Assembly (NCBI GenBank): GCA_035449085.1
Contig: DAOTKE010000032.1
Coordinates: forward strand, 1-25,576
Origin: DUPH01 sp035449085
GTDB lineage: Bacteria > Verrucomicrobiota > Kiritimatiellia > RFP12 > UBA1067
Reading direction: 5' to 3'
DNA length: 25,576 bases
Of the stretch, positions 17,013 to 24,439 are shown one piece after another; position 1 is the first letter of the stretch, and every line of letters begins with the position of its first letter. The notes beneath the pieces are model-generated. The model saw only the letters and a list, made by a program, of their open reading frames with translations. It made no database searches and had not been told where the DNA came from. The position numbers and the translations under genes were made by a program.

Positions 17013-17083
17013 GCCCAACAACGGCGACACACCCAACACCCATTCGCCGTCGGCTCAGGGTGTTGGTGGTCGCTGCGTTAGGC
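17013..17083 (+). other. Integron attC recombination site
   Basis: The 71-base element opens with GCCCAAC (17013-17019, fits RYYYAAC) and closes with GTTAGGC (17077-17083, fits GTTRRRY); these R boxes pair at six of seven positions. Inside them lie unpaired spacers AACG (17020-17023) and TGC (17074-17076). Then comes a stem in which GCGAC, CACC and AACACCC (17024-17041) pair with GGGTGTTGGTGGTCGC (17058-17073) over 16 base pairs. Two extra bases, an A at 17029 and one C at 17032-17034, bulge from the left arm only. A 16-base terminal loop spans 17042-17057. R boxes, spacer, L stem, one-sided extrahelical bases and terminal loop are the defining parts of a folded attC. The methyltransferase start codon is 40 bases beyond the GTTAGGC crossover end, in the expected orientation for a cassette gene. 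Confidence 0.8.
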
Positions 17084-17123
17084 CGTTACCAAGTCTATTC
17101 GCGCACGTAAGGAATTTTACACA

Positions 17124-17870
17124 ATGGACATCCCACGGATATTCAACATCACGGAAAATGCGCACCGCATCCACAACCCGTTCACACCCGATAAGTTCGC
17201 TACTCTCGGCGCTGCATTGCGTCTGGAGCCAGGGGCACGAGTGCTTGACCTTGGTAGCGGATCGGGGGAGATGCTGTGCACCTGGGCACGCGATCACGGC
17301 ATTGTCGGCACCGGCATCGACATGAGTCCGTTGTTCACCGAACAGGCGAAACAGCGTGCTGAAGAACTCGGTGTTGCCCATCAAGTCAAGTTCATTCACG
17401 ATGATGCAGCGGGTTATGTCTCTGATGAGAAGGCCGACGTGGCCGCTTGTGTCGGTGCTACATGGATTGGCGGAGGCGTCGCCGGCACCATCGAGCTTCT
17501 GGCGCGCAGCCTACGCACCGGCGGAATCATCCTGATCGGTGAGCCTTATTGGCGGCAATTACCGCCAACGGAAGACATTGCCAAGAAATGCCTTGCCAAC
17601 TCAATCTCCGCCTTTCTCACCCTTCCAGAACTTATCGCATCTTTCGGTCAGCTCGACTGCGATGTTGTTGAAATGGTTCTGGCGAACCAAGACGGCTGGG
17701 ACAGGTACGAAGCGGCCAAATGGCTCACTATGCGTCGATGGCTTGAAGCCAATCCCGACGACGAGTTAGCGAATGAGGTTCGAGCCAAACTAACCTCGGA
17801 GCCTAAACGCCATGCCGCTTACACGCGCGAGTACCTAGGCTGGGGTGTGTTCGCGCTCATGCCGCGATGA
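17124..17870 (+). CDS. Class I SAM-dependent methyltransferase, probable integron gene cassette
   Basis: A 248-residue soluble protein with the Rossmann SAM-binding motif VLDLGSGSGE (40-49), the second acidic motif GTGIDMSP (62-69) and a HDDAAGY stretch for adenine contact. GGIILIGEPYWR corresponds to the motif III/post-motif region. The C-terminal half (about 150-248) is mostly helical and probably selects the substrate, which cannot be named; small-molecule methylation is more likely than RNA or DNA methylation because no target-recognition motif is seen. AAGGA (17109-17113) lies ten bases before ATG 17124. The gene follows an attC site by 40 bases, the spacing of a cassette gene, but has no attC after it. 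GC content of its first 120 bases is about 57 percent by hand count, which looks modestly lower than the flanking genes. Confidence 0.88.
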   Translation: MDIPRIFNITENAHRIHNPFTPDKFATLGAALRLEPGARVLDLGSGSGEMLCTWARDHGIVGTGIDMSPLFTEQAKQRAEELGVAHQVKFIHDDAAGYVSDEKADVAACVGATWIGGGVAGTIELLARSLRTGGIILIGEPYWRQLPPTEDIAKKCLANSISAFLTLPELIASFGQLDCDVVEMVLANQDGWDRYEAAKWLTMRRWLEANPDDELANEVRAKLTSEPKRHAAYTREYLGWGVFALMPR

Positions 17871-17946
17871 GCATTGGCGTCTTGGTCGTTTTCTTGCCAA
17901 AGCCGACTTTTGCGCTTTGGGCTATCGGCCTCACCATCCTTCCCGG
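17871..17946. other. Spacer after the methyltransferase, weak hairpin only
   Basis: CCAAAGC (17897-17903) can pair with GCTTTGG (17914-17920) across a ten-base loop, without a T-run. No RYYYAAC/GTTRRRY pair is present here, so I see no second attC. Confidence 0.35.
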
Positions 17947-18075
17947 TTACACGCTGTAAGTGCGGCAGCCCCATACAGCCAGGGCGAGAGCCATCACGCA
18001 GTCATCGTGATAGCCGGAGGGCGCGGCATAGCTCGCCTGACCGGTCGGACCGATCACATATTCATTCCGCCGCAT
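17947..18075 (-). pseudogene. C-terminal remnant of a phage terminase large subunit
   Basis: A 42-codon frame from ATG 18075 to TAA 17947 reads MRRNEYVIGPTGQ and then YAAPSGYHDDCVMALALAVW before a short tail. The GYHDDCVMALALA block matches the extreme C-terminus of many TerL proteins, where a HDD(x)VMALA motif ends the nuclease domain. The Walker ATPase and most of the nuclease (over 400 residues) are absent, so this is a fragment. Its ATG overlaps the hrpA stop by one base (TGATG), so it could still be translated by coupling to hrpA, but that geometry may be accidental. It marks a phage-related recombination event beside the cassette-like methyltransferase. The identification rests on one short motif and should be treated as probable. 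Confidence 0.6.
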
Positions 18076-21000
18076 CACGGTCGCAGCACCTGCGCCCACA
18101 GCGCGTCCAGCCGTTTGGCCGACACCGGCGCAGGCGTGCGCAGCTCTTGCGCGAAAAGCGAAACGCGCAGCTCTTCAATTTGCCAACGGCAGTCGGCTAA
18201 CAGGGCCGGATCATGGCGCGGCGGCTCGGCAAGCGCGACATGGCGCGTATAACGCTGCCAGAGCGGTTTTAATTCATTGAGCTTGCGCAGGTCACCTTGA
18301 GGATTGCCTTGCGCCCGCTGGATGCGGATGCGGCAGGCTTCGAGATAGCGCGGCAGATGCTGGAGCTGCGCGGATGGGATCGACTCCGCAAAGCCGGGGA
18401 AGATCAGCCACGCCAACTGTTCAGCCAGGTCCTCTTGGGTGTCGGTCGGCAGCGTGGCCGCCAACAGCTCGTGTTCCACATCGAGGGCGGCATGCAGGAT
18501 CGCAACCGTCAAACGTGTGCGCGCGAGATGCACGCCGTGCAGGCGGCCACGCTCGGTGACCAGGCGTTCCTGAAAGGCTGCGGTGTCGCGGATCGGAGGG
18601 CGTCCCTCGGTGAAGGTCTCACGCAGTGCGGCGCGGGCGATCTCTCGCCCCAAGCGCTCGGCGCTCAGGTCGAGCTGTTTGAGGTACGCGACGACTTCAC
18701 GTGGCAATGAGGGCGGCTGGATCACCCGTTTCCACGCTTTGCCGAGCGCGATGGCAAATAACCGGCACACGCCTTTGTCGTGCGCGGCGGCCGCTTCGGC
18801 AGGGGTGGCGAACAGGCGCAACGAAGCGGTGTCGCCCGCATCGACCAGCGCCGGATAGTGGATGATCGGCCAGCCGGCCTTGCCCACGTCAACCTGCGCC
18901 GGCAACGCGCCGAAATCCCACTGCGTCAACCCGTCCTTTTGCCAGCGCGTGTCGGGCGTCTGGACAGCGGCCCCGCTTTCCTCACTGCGCGGCGCGAACA
19001 GTTTGACGAGAAGCGCGATGTTGCGGCCGCTTCCCAGTTCGCGCCCAGTCTCATCCTGAACCGCGAACCGCATGCGCAGATGGTCGGGAACTGAGTCCTC
19101 ATTCCAGGCATCCGTCGGGACTCGTACGCCGCGCACAGCGTACAGCGCATCGGAAAAGGCCTCGGCCAGTGCGCACTGTCCCGGCGTGAGACGGCTGCGG
19201 CACATGCTGAGGGTCTCGTCAATTGGAAGCAGCAGACGGCGGTAACGGGTCGGCAGCACATGGATCATCCAGCGCAGTTTCTCGTCCAGCAACCCGGGCA
19301 CCAGCCACTCGCTGCGCCACGCGGCGACCAGCGGCAACAAGGCGGCGGGCACAGTGCAGGTGATCCCGTCGTCCGCTTCGCCCTGCGCATGACGGTAGGT
19401 CAGCGCCAGGCGATTGCCCGAGAGCGTGACCGCATCCGGATAATCCCGCGACAGGTCGCGCACGGGCGGCAGATCCGCCGCGGTCATGGTCAATGTTTCT
19501 GCGGCGGCGGGGGTTTCGCGTAACCAGCGACGCAGGTCGGCGACGTTGCACAAGCCCTGCGGCAGACGGGCATCGTAAAAGGCAAACGCGATCTCGGGAT
19601 CCAAGAGCGCACCATGCTGGCGCGTTTTCTCTTCGGCGTCGAGCAGGGTGCGGATACGCGCGAGATTGGCCGCGATACAGGGCGGTATCGGTGCCGGAAA
19701 GGCACCGGCCACAAGGCCTTCGCGAATGAAGATGCCGCGTGCCTCAAGCGGATCGATGCGGCTCAAGTCACGCGTGCGGCCTTCGACCAGCACGAGTCCG
19801 AAAAGGGTGACGCGCTCCTTGACGCGCACAAAGCCGCGCGCCGCATCCCATGACGCGGAGTGGTAGCTGGACTTGCAGAGCCGCTTGGCAATGGGTTCAA
19901 TCCAAGCGGGATCAATGCAGGCGGCGGTGCGCGCGAACAAGCGCGAGGTTTCCACCAGTTCACCAGCCAGAATCCAGTCACGCGAGAGCACGGCAGGGCG
20001 TCGTCCGGCGGCGGGGGCTGGCGCGCGACCGGCAGGATTCGGACGCTGCTCTTTCAGTTTGGCGAGTCCCGAACCGGGGAAGATCGCGAACCGGATGCCG
20101 CGCGCGCCGCGGTAGTCGCCGGTCTCGGGATCGCGTTGGCCGAGATTGCCCAACAGACCGGTCAGCAGAGCGCGGTGGAGGCCGTGGTCGCCACCCGTCG
20201 TCGCGGTGACATCGAGTTGCAGTTCGGCGCAGAGCCGTTCGAGTTGGTTGCGCAGGTCGATCCAGTCGCGCATGCGCGGATAGGAGATGAAGTTGTCTTT
20301 GCAGAGGCGGCGCGCGCGCGATTGCGAAACACCTGCAGTCTGCTCGTGATACCAGCGCCAAAGGCGGATCAAAGCGGCGAAGTCGGATACCGGCGAAAGG
20401 AAACGGGCATGCAGTTTGTCGGCCTCGGCTTGCTTTTCAATCGGGCGGCGACGCGGATCGTCACATTCCAGCGCGGCGACGACGATCAGCGCGTCGGCCA
20501 GAGCCTTCTCATGATGCGCCGCAAAAAGGATGCGGGCTAACGCCGGGTCAAGCGGCAGGCGCGCGAGCCGACGTCCGAGGGTGGAGAGGACAGGGGCGGG
20601 CTTTTGTGACTCGGCGTCCGGAGGACTTGGGGGAGGGCTCTCCAACGCGCCGAGCATGTCGAGTTCGCGGTAGCCCTCGCGGATCATGGCGGGCGACGGC
20701 GGGTCGATGAACGGAAACGTTTCAATGTCGCCGAGCGACAGGTCGAGCATGGTGAGGATCACGCCGGCCAGGCTGGCGCGCAAGATCTCGGGCGGCGTGA
20801 ACGGCTCGCGCTTGCGGAAATCATCCTCACCGTAGAGGCGGATGCAGATGCCGGGCGCGAGGCGTCCGCAACGTCCCTGCCGCTGGTTGGCGCTGGCTTG
20901 CGAGATGGGCTCGATCTGGAGACGCTGCACCTGGGTGCGCGCGTTGTAGCGGCTGAGGCGCACCAGCCCGGAGTCGATCACATAGCGGATGCCGGGCAGG

Positions 21001-21962
21001 GTCACCGAGGTTTCGGCCACATTGGTGGAGAGAATGATGCGGCGGTTGGAGGACAGCCGGAAGGCGCGCTGCTGCTCGCCGGCGGGCAGCGAGGCGAGTA
21101 AGGGAATGATCTCGGTGTTCGGCAGGTGCCGTCCCGACAACGTTTCGGCGGCCTCGCGGATGTCGCGTTCGCCCGGCAGGAAAACCAAAATATCGCCGGG
21201 GCCTTCGGAGATGAGTTCGTCGCAGGCGTGGGCGATCTGTCGGGGCAGATCGGGGTCATCCTCTTCATCGGCCGGACGCCAGCGTGTCTCGATCGGATAG
21301 AGCCGTCCGGGCACGGAGAGGATGGGGGCGCCGTCAAAGAAATCGGAAAAGCGCTGTACGTCCAGGGTGGCCGAGCTGATGATCAGCTTGAGATCGCGGC
21401 GGCGTGCGAGCACGCATTTCAGAATGCCCAAGAGGAAGTCGATGTTGAGCGAACGTTCGTGCGCCTCGTCGATGATCAGGGTGTCGTAGGCGCGGAAAAG
21501 CCGGTCGTGGCGCGTCTCCGCCAGCAGGATGCCGTCGGTCATGAACTTGATCACGCTGTCGCGCGAGAGCTTCTTGTCGAAGCGGTGCTGGTAGCCGACA
21601 AACCCGCCGGATTCCTGGCCGAACTCTTCGGCGACGCGGCGCGCCATCGCCAGCGCCGCGAGGCGCCGCGGCTGGGTGCAGCCGATCAGGCCACGACGGC
21701 CGCGTCCGGCCGCGAGCGCGATTTTGGGGAGCTGGGTGGTTTTTCCCGAACCGGTGTCGCCGCAGACGATCACGGCCGGGTGGTCGCGCAACGCCGTTGT
21801 GATGGCGGGCACGTGTGCGGTGATCGACAGTTCGGGAGGGAAATGAAGGTCTGGAAAATGTCTCAATCGCGTGTCTCGGCGGGCAGGATTCATAAAAACG
21901 CGCTTAGTATCCGGTACCGCGCCGCCGCTGTCAATTGCCGGGGCGGTTTTCGCCGTTGTCAT
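18075..21962 (-). CDS. hrpA: ATP-dependent RNA helicase HrpA (DEAH box)
   Basis: A 1295-residue protein, almost the length of E. coli HrpA (about 1300). The helicase core has Walker A GDTGSGKT (68-75), QPRR (97-100), DEAH (165-168 in LIIDEAHERSL), a SAT motif (ISSATLD), STNVAETSVTLPGI and motif VI QRQGRCGR. HA2 and OB-fold regions follow, then the long HrpA-specific C-terminal region (DUF3418-like), ending EELRVSLFAQELRTPAPVSAKRL. DEAH-box HrpA enzymes unwind RNA; in E. coli HrpA is linked to fimbrial mRNA processing and to rescue of collided ribosomes. The start ATG 21962 has a GGGGGG run close upstream; an internal Met at residue 24 lacks a ribosome site. The gene is transcribed away from the sugar kinase, and its start overlaps the kinase -35 box. 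Confidence 0.96.
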   Translation of the reverse strand: MTTAKTAPAIDSGGAVPDTKRVFMNPARRDTRLRHFPDLHFPPELSITAHVPAITTALRDHPAVIVCGDTGSGKTTQLPKIALAAGRGRRGLIGCTQPRRLAALAMARRVAEEFGQESGGFVGYQHRFDKKLSRDSVIKFMTDGILLAETRHDRLFRAYDTLIIDEAHERSLNIDFLLGILKCVLARRRDLKLIISSATLDVQRFSDFFDGAPILSVPGRLYPIETRWRPADEEDDPDLPRQIAHACDELISEGPGDILVFLPGERDIREAAETLSGRHLPNTEIIPLLASLPAGEQQRAFRLSSNRRIILSTNVAETSVTLPGIRYVIDSGLVRLSRYNARTQVQRLQIEPISQASANQRQGRCGRLAPGICIRLYGEDDFRKREPFTPPEILRASLAGVILTMLDLSLGDIETFPFIDPPSPAMIREGYRELDMLGALESPPPSPPDAESQKPAPVLSTLGRRLARLPLDPALARILFAAHHEKALADALIVVAALECDDPRRRPIEKQAEADKLHARFLSPVSDFAALIRLWRWYHEQTAGVSQSRARRLCKDNFISYPRMRDWIDLRNQLERLCAELQLDVTATTGGDHGLHRALLTGLLGNLGQRDPETGDYRGARGIRFAIFPGSGLAKLKEQRPNPAGRAPAPAAGRRPAVLSRDWILAGELVETSRLFARTAACIDPAWIEPIAKRLCKSSYHSASWDAARGFVRVKERVTLFGLVLVEGRTRDLSRIDPLEARGIFIREGLVAGAFPAPIPPCIAANLARIRTLLDAEEKTRQHGALLDPEIAFAFYDARLPQGLCNVADLRRWLRETPAAAETLTMTAADLPPVRDLSRDYPDAVTLSGNRLALTYRHAQGEADDGITCTVPAALLPLVAAWRSEWLVPGLLDEKLRWMIHVLPTRYRRLLLPIDETLSMCRSRLTPGQCALAEAFSDALYAVRGVRVPTDAWNEDSVPDHLRMRFAVQDETGRELGSGRNIALLVKLFAPRSEESGAAVQTPDTRWQKDGLTQWDFGALPAQVDVGKAGWPIIHYPALVDAGDTASLRLFATPAEAAAAHDKGVCRLFAIALGKAWKRVIQPPSLPREVVAYLKQLDLSAERLGREIARAALRETFTEGRPPIRDTAAFQERLVTERGRLHGVHLARTRLTVAILHAALDVEHELLAATLPTDTQEDLAEQLAWLIFPGFAESIPSAQLQHLPRYLEACRIRIQRAQGNPQGDLRKLNELKPLWQRYTRHVALAEPPRHDPALLADCRWQIEELRVSLFAQELRTPAPVSAKRLDALWAQVLRP

Positions 21963-21983
21963 ACCCCCCAGAAAAGGTATACT
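21956..21983 (+). promoter_or_regulatory. Strong promoter for the sugar kinase, overlapping the hrpA start
   Basis: TTGTCA (21956-21961) and TATACT (21978-21983) are separated by 16 bases; both match consensus at five of six positions. The -35 box covers the hrpA start codon on the opposite strand. The -10 lies within GTATAC, a palindrome, so an opposing -10 for hrpA at the same place is conceivable. Confidence 0.65.
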
Positions 21984-22022
21984 GGTTATGAATTTTTTGA
22001 ATGTCTTTAGTGAGGGGATCTC

Positions 22023-23123
22023 ATGTCCACGTTGACTATCAAGGCTGCAGGCAGTTGTCGGTTCGATGAAGTCTCTTTAGGCGAGATCATGTTGCGTCTG
22101 GATCCGGGCGACATGCGTATCAAAAACGCGCGTTCGTTCACGGTCTGGGAGGGCGGCGGCGAATACAATGTGGCGCGCGGCCTGCGCAAGTGTTTCGGCC
22201 TTCAGACCGCAGTGGTGACGGCGCTGCCTGAAAACGACATTGGGCGTCTGGTCGAAGATTGTGTGCTGCAGGGCGGTGTGGACACCTCGCTGATCAAATG
22301 GGTGCCGTTTGACGGCATCGGCGCGGCCTCGCGTGTCGGACTCAACTTCACGGAGCGCGGCTTCGGTGTGCGTGGCGCGCTGGGCGTCAGTGACCGCGGA
22401 CATTCGGCCGCTTCGCAGTTGAAACCGGGGGACATTGACTGGGAGTACATTTTCGGGAAACTGGGCGCGCGCTGGTTCCACACGGGGGGCATTTATGCGG
22501 CGCTTTCGGCGACGACCCCGCTTGTGCTGGAAGAGGCGATGTCTGTCGCGCGCAAGCATGGGACGATCATTTCGTACGACTTGAACTATCGGCCTTCGCT
22601 CTGGAAGGCGTTCGGCGGCCAGCAGGCGTGCCGCGAGGTCAACCGCAGGCTGGCCCGCTACGTGGATGTCATGATCGGCAACGAGGAAGACTTCACGGCC
22701 TGCCTCGGACTTGAGGTGGAGGGTGTGGATGCCAATCTGAGCGCCTTGCCGATCGACGGCTTCAAGCGCATGATCGAGCGCGCCGTGCAGGAGTTCCCCA
22801 ACTTCAAGGTCGCGGCGACCACGTTGCGCACGGTCAAGAGTGCCTCGGTCAACGACTGGAGCGCGATCTGCTGGCATGACGGTGCCTTCCATCAGGCGAT
22901 GGAGATGAAAGACCTGTGGATCTATGACCGCGTGGGGGGCGGCGACAGTTTCGCCTCGGGCTTGGTCTATGGGTTCCTGACCTTCAATGACGCGCAGCAA
23001 GCGGTCAACTACGGTTGCGCGCATGGTGCGCTCGCGATGACCACGCCGGGCGACACCTCGATGGCCTCGAAGGCCGAAGTCGAAAAAGTCGTGGCGGGCG
23101 GCAGCGCGCGTGTGGTGCGCTAG
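22023..23123 (+). CDS. PfkB/ribokinase-family sugar kinase (2-keto-3-deoxygluconate kinase-like)
   Basis: A 366-residue ribokinase-fold enzyme. The N-terminal sugar-binding part has LGEIMLRLDPGD and EGGGEYNVARGL, the GG(x)xN motif contacting substrate. ISYDLNYRPSLW and IGNEEDF are typical of the KdgK/fructokinase branch. The PfkB signature near the C-terminus reads DRVGGGDSFASGLVYG, with the probable catalytic base D308 and the GGGD anion hole (usually GAGD). The SYDLNYRPxLW plus GNEEDF combination is most like 2-dehydro-3-deoxygluconokinase, which would phosphorylate KDG in uronate or gluconate breakdown, but fructokinase-type activity cannot be excluded. GAGGGG lies seven bases before ATG 22023 and a strong promoter is upstream. 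No other sugar-catabolic gene is adjacent. Confidence 0.85.
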   Translation: MSTLTIKAAGSCRFDEVSLGEIMLRLDPGDMRIKNARSFTVWEGGGEYNVARGLRKCFGLQTAVVTALPENDIGRLVEDCVLQGGVDTSLIKWVPFDGIGAASRVGLNFTERGFGVRGALGVSDRGHSAASQLKPGDIDWEYIFGKLGARWFHTGGIYAALSATTPLVLEEAMSVARKHGTIISYDLNYRPSLWKAFGGQQACREVNRRLARYVDVMIGNEEDFTACLGLEVEGVDANLSALPIDGFKRMIERAVQEFPNFKVAATTLRTVKSASVNDWSAICWHDGAFHQAMEMKDLWIYDRVGGGDSFASGLVYGFLTFNDAQQAVNYGCAHGALAMTTPGDTSMASKAEVEKVVAGGSARVVR

Positions 23124-23155
23124 CAGGCAAACCGAAACGCCTCTTGGATTTCCGC

Positions 23156-23184
23156 TTGCATGGCGTGGGGGCTTGGGTTATGCT
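23156..23184 (+). promoter_or_regulatory. Likely promoter for trpB
   Basis: TTGCAT (23156-23161) and TATGCT (23179-23184) are 17 bases apart, four of six matches each. It lies in the 108-base gap after the kinase stop, 48 bases upstream of ATG 23232. The gap shows no leader peptide with tandem Trp codons and no clear terminator. Confidence 0.45.
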
Positions 23185-23231
23185 TGTTACTTCTTAAAGA
23201 AACACGCTGGGTGCGAAGGAGCAGAGTCGAT

Positions 23232-24437
23232 ATGTCGGACATCACGAATGGAACGGGGCCGGATGAACAGGGCTTTTTTGGCAAGTACGGGGGAAAATTT
23301 CTGCCGCCTCAACTCGAGGCGCCGTTTGCGGAGATCATCGAGGCGTACCACCGTATTGCCAATGACGCGACGTTCATTGACGAACTGCGCTCGATCCGTA
23401 AGCATTTTCAAGGACGGCCGACGCCCATTTACCACGCACGCAAACTCTCGCTGGCCAACGGCGGAGCCCATATCTATCTGAAGCGTGAGGACCTGAATCA
23501 CACGGGCGCGCACAAGATCAACCACTGCATGGGCGAGGGCCTGCTGGCCAAGTACATGGGGAAGCGGCGGGTGATTGCGGAGACTGGTGCGGGCCAGCAC
23601 GGTGTGGCACTGGCGACGGCCGCAGCGTATTTCGGGCTGGAGTGCGAGATTCACATGGGCGAAGTGGATATCGCCAAGCAAGCGCCGAATGTCAGCCGCA
23701 TGAAGCTCCTGGGGGCCAAGGTTGTTTCCGTCACGCACGGGCTCAAGACGCTTAAGGAGGCCGTCGATTCGGCGTTCGAGGCCTATCTGGCCGACTACAA
23801 GAACGCAATCTATTGCATCGGTTCGGTGATGGGGCCTCACCCGTTCCCGATGATGGTGCGCGATTTCCAAAAGGTGGTCGGCATCGAGGCGCGCGAACAG
23901 TTTTTGGAGATGACCGGGAATCTGCCCGATGCGGTCTGCGCCTGCGTGGGGGGCGGTTCCAACGCGATGGGGATCTTCCATGGTTTTCTCAACGATCCCA
24001 CGGCGATTTACGGTGTCGAGCCGCTTGGACGTGGCCCCAAGACCGGCGATCACGCGGCGACGATGAGCTATGGCCGCGAGGGTATCATTCACGGCTTCAA
24101 ATGCTATCTGCTGCAAAACGAGGACGGCTCGCCCGCTCCGGTCTATTCTTGTGCGAGCGGACTGGACTATCCGGGTGTGGGGCCGGAACATTGCTATCTG
24201 AAGGACACCGGACGCGTGCAGTATGTGACCTGTTCCGACGACGAGTGCCGCGATGCCTTCTTCAGGCTGTGCCGGCTGGAGGGGATCATCCCGGCGATCG
24301 AAAGTTCGCACGCCGTGGCCTTTGCGCTGGCCAAGGCGCGCGAGATGAAACGCGGTGCGATCCTCGTCAATCTCAGCGGACGCGGCGACAAGGATCTCGA
24401 CTACGTGATTGAGAACTGGGGCGTCGGCGAGGGCTGA
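23232..24437 (+). CDS. trpB: Tryptophan synthase beta chain (TrpB)
   Basis: A protein of about 401 residues, the usual TrpB1 length. It joins indole and L-serine to give tryptophan using PLP. GKYGGKFLPPQL opens the fold; the PLP lysine is K95 in HTGAHKINHC; ETGAGQHGVA carries the catalytic Glu; GGGSNAMGIF binds the cofactor phosphate; SGLDYPGVGPEH and the end NLSGRGDKDLDYV are typical. After GVE the sequence reads PLGRGPKTGDHA rather than the common AAGKG...TGKHA, a divergence of unknown meaning. ATG 23232 has AAGGAG ten bases upstream; the frame is open back to 23160, but that stretch contains the promoter. No trpA or other trp gene adjoins: a kinase lies upstream and a convergent ettA ends two bases after the stop. 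The partner TrpA must be elsewhere, or the enzyme uses free indole. Confidence 0.95.
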   Translation: MSDITNGTGPDEQGFFGKYGGKFLPPQLEAPFAEIIEAYHRIANDATFIDELRSIRKHFQGRPTPIYHARKLSLANGGAHIYLKREDLNHTGAHKINHCMGEGLLAKYMGKRRVIAETGAGQHGVALATAAAYFGLECEIHMGEVDIAKQAPNVSRMKLLGAKVVSVTHGLKTLKEAVDSAFEAYLADYKNAIYCIGSVMGPHPFPMMVRDFQKVVGIEAREQFLEMTGNLPDAVCACVGGGSNAMGIFHGFLNDPTAIYGVEPLGRGPKTGDHAATMSYGREGIIHGFKCYLLQNEDGSPAPVYSCASGLDYPGVGPEHCYLKDTGRVQYVTCSDDECRDAFFRLCRLEGIIPAIESSHAVAFALAKAREMKRGAILVNLSGRGDKDLDYVIENWGVGEG

Positions 24438-24439
24438 CC

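Noticed and set aside
16836..17039. Minus-strand 67-codon hydrophobic frame
   Set aside because: Its hydrophobic valine/proline content comes from the antisense of the ACGNNN repeat, and its first part overlaps the attC site.
17011..17325. Plus-strand frame of 104 codons with a purine-rich stretch upstream
   Set aside because: It begins inside the attC and runs out of frame through the methyltransferase, which has clear SAM-binding motifs.
17897..17920. Second attC after the methyltransferase
   Set aside because: A short CCAAAGC/GCTTTGG stem exists, but there is no RYYYAAC box and no GTTRRRY box in 17871-18075.
23160..23231. Longer TrpB start at 23160
   Set aside because: The extra residues are not TrpB-like, they overlap the likely promoter, and AAGGAG supports ATG 23232.
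24438..24439. Terminator between trpB and ettA
   Set aside because: The convergent stops are two bases apart and no hairpin with a T-run is visible around them.
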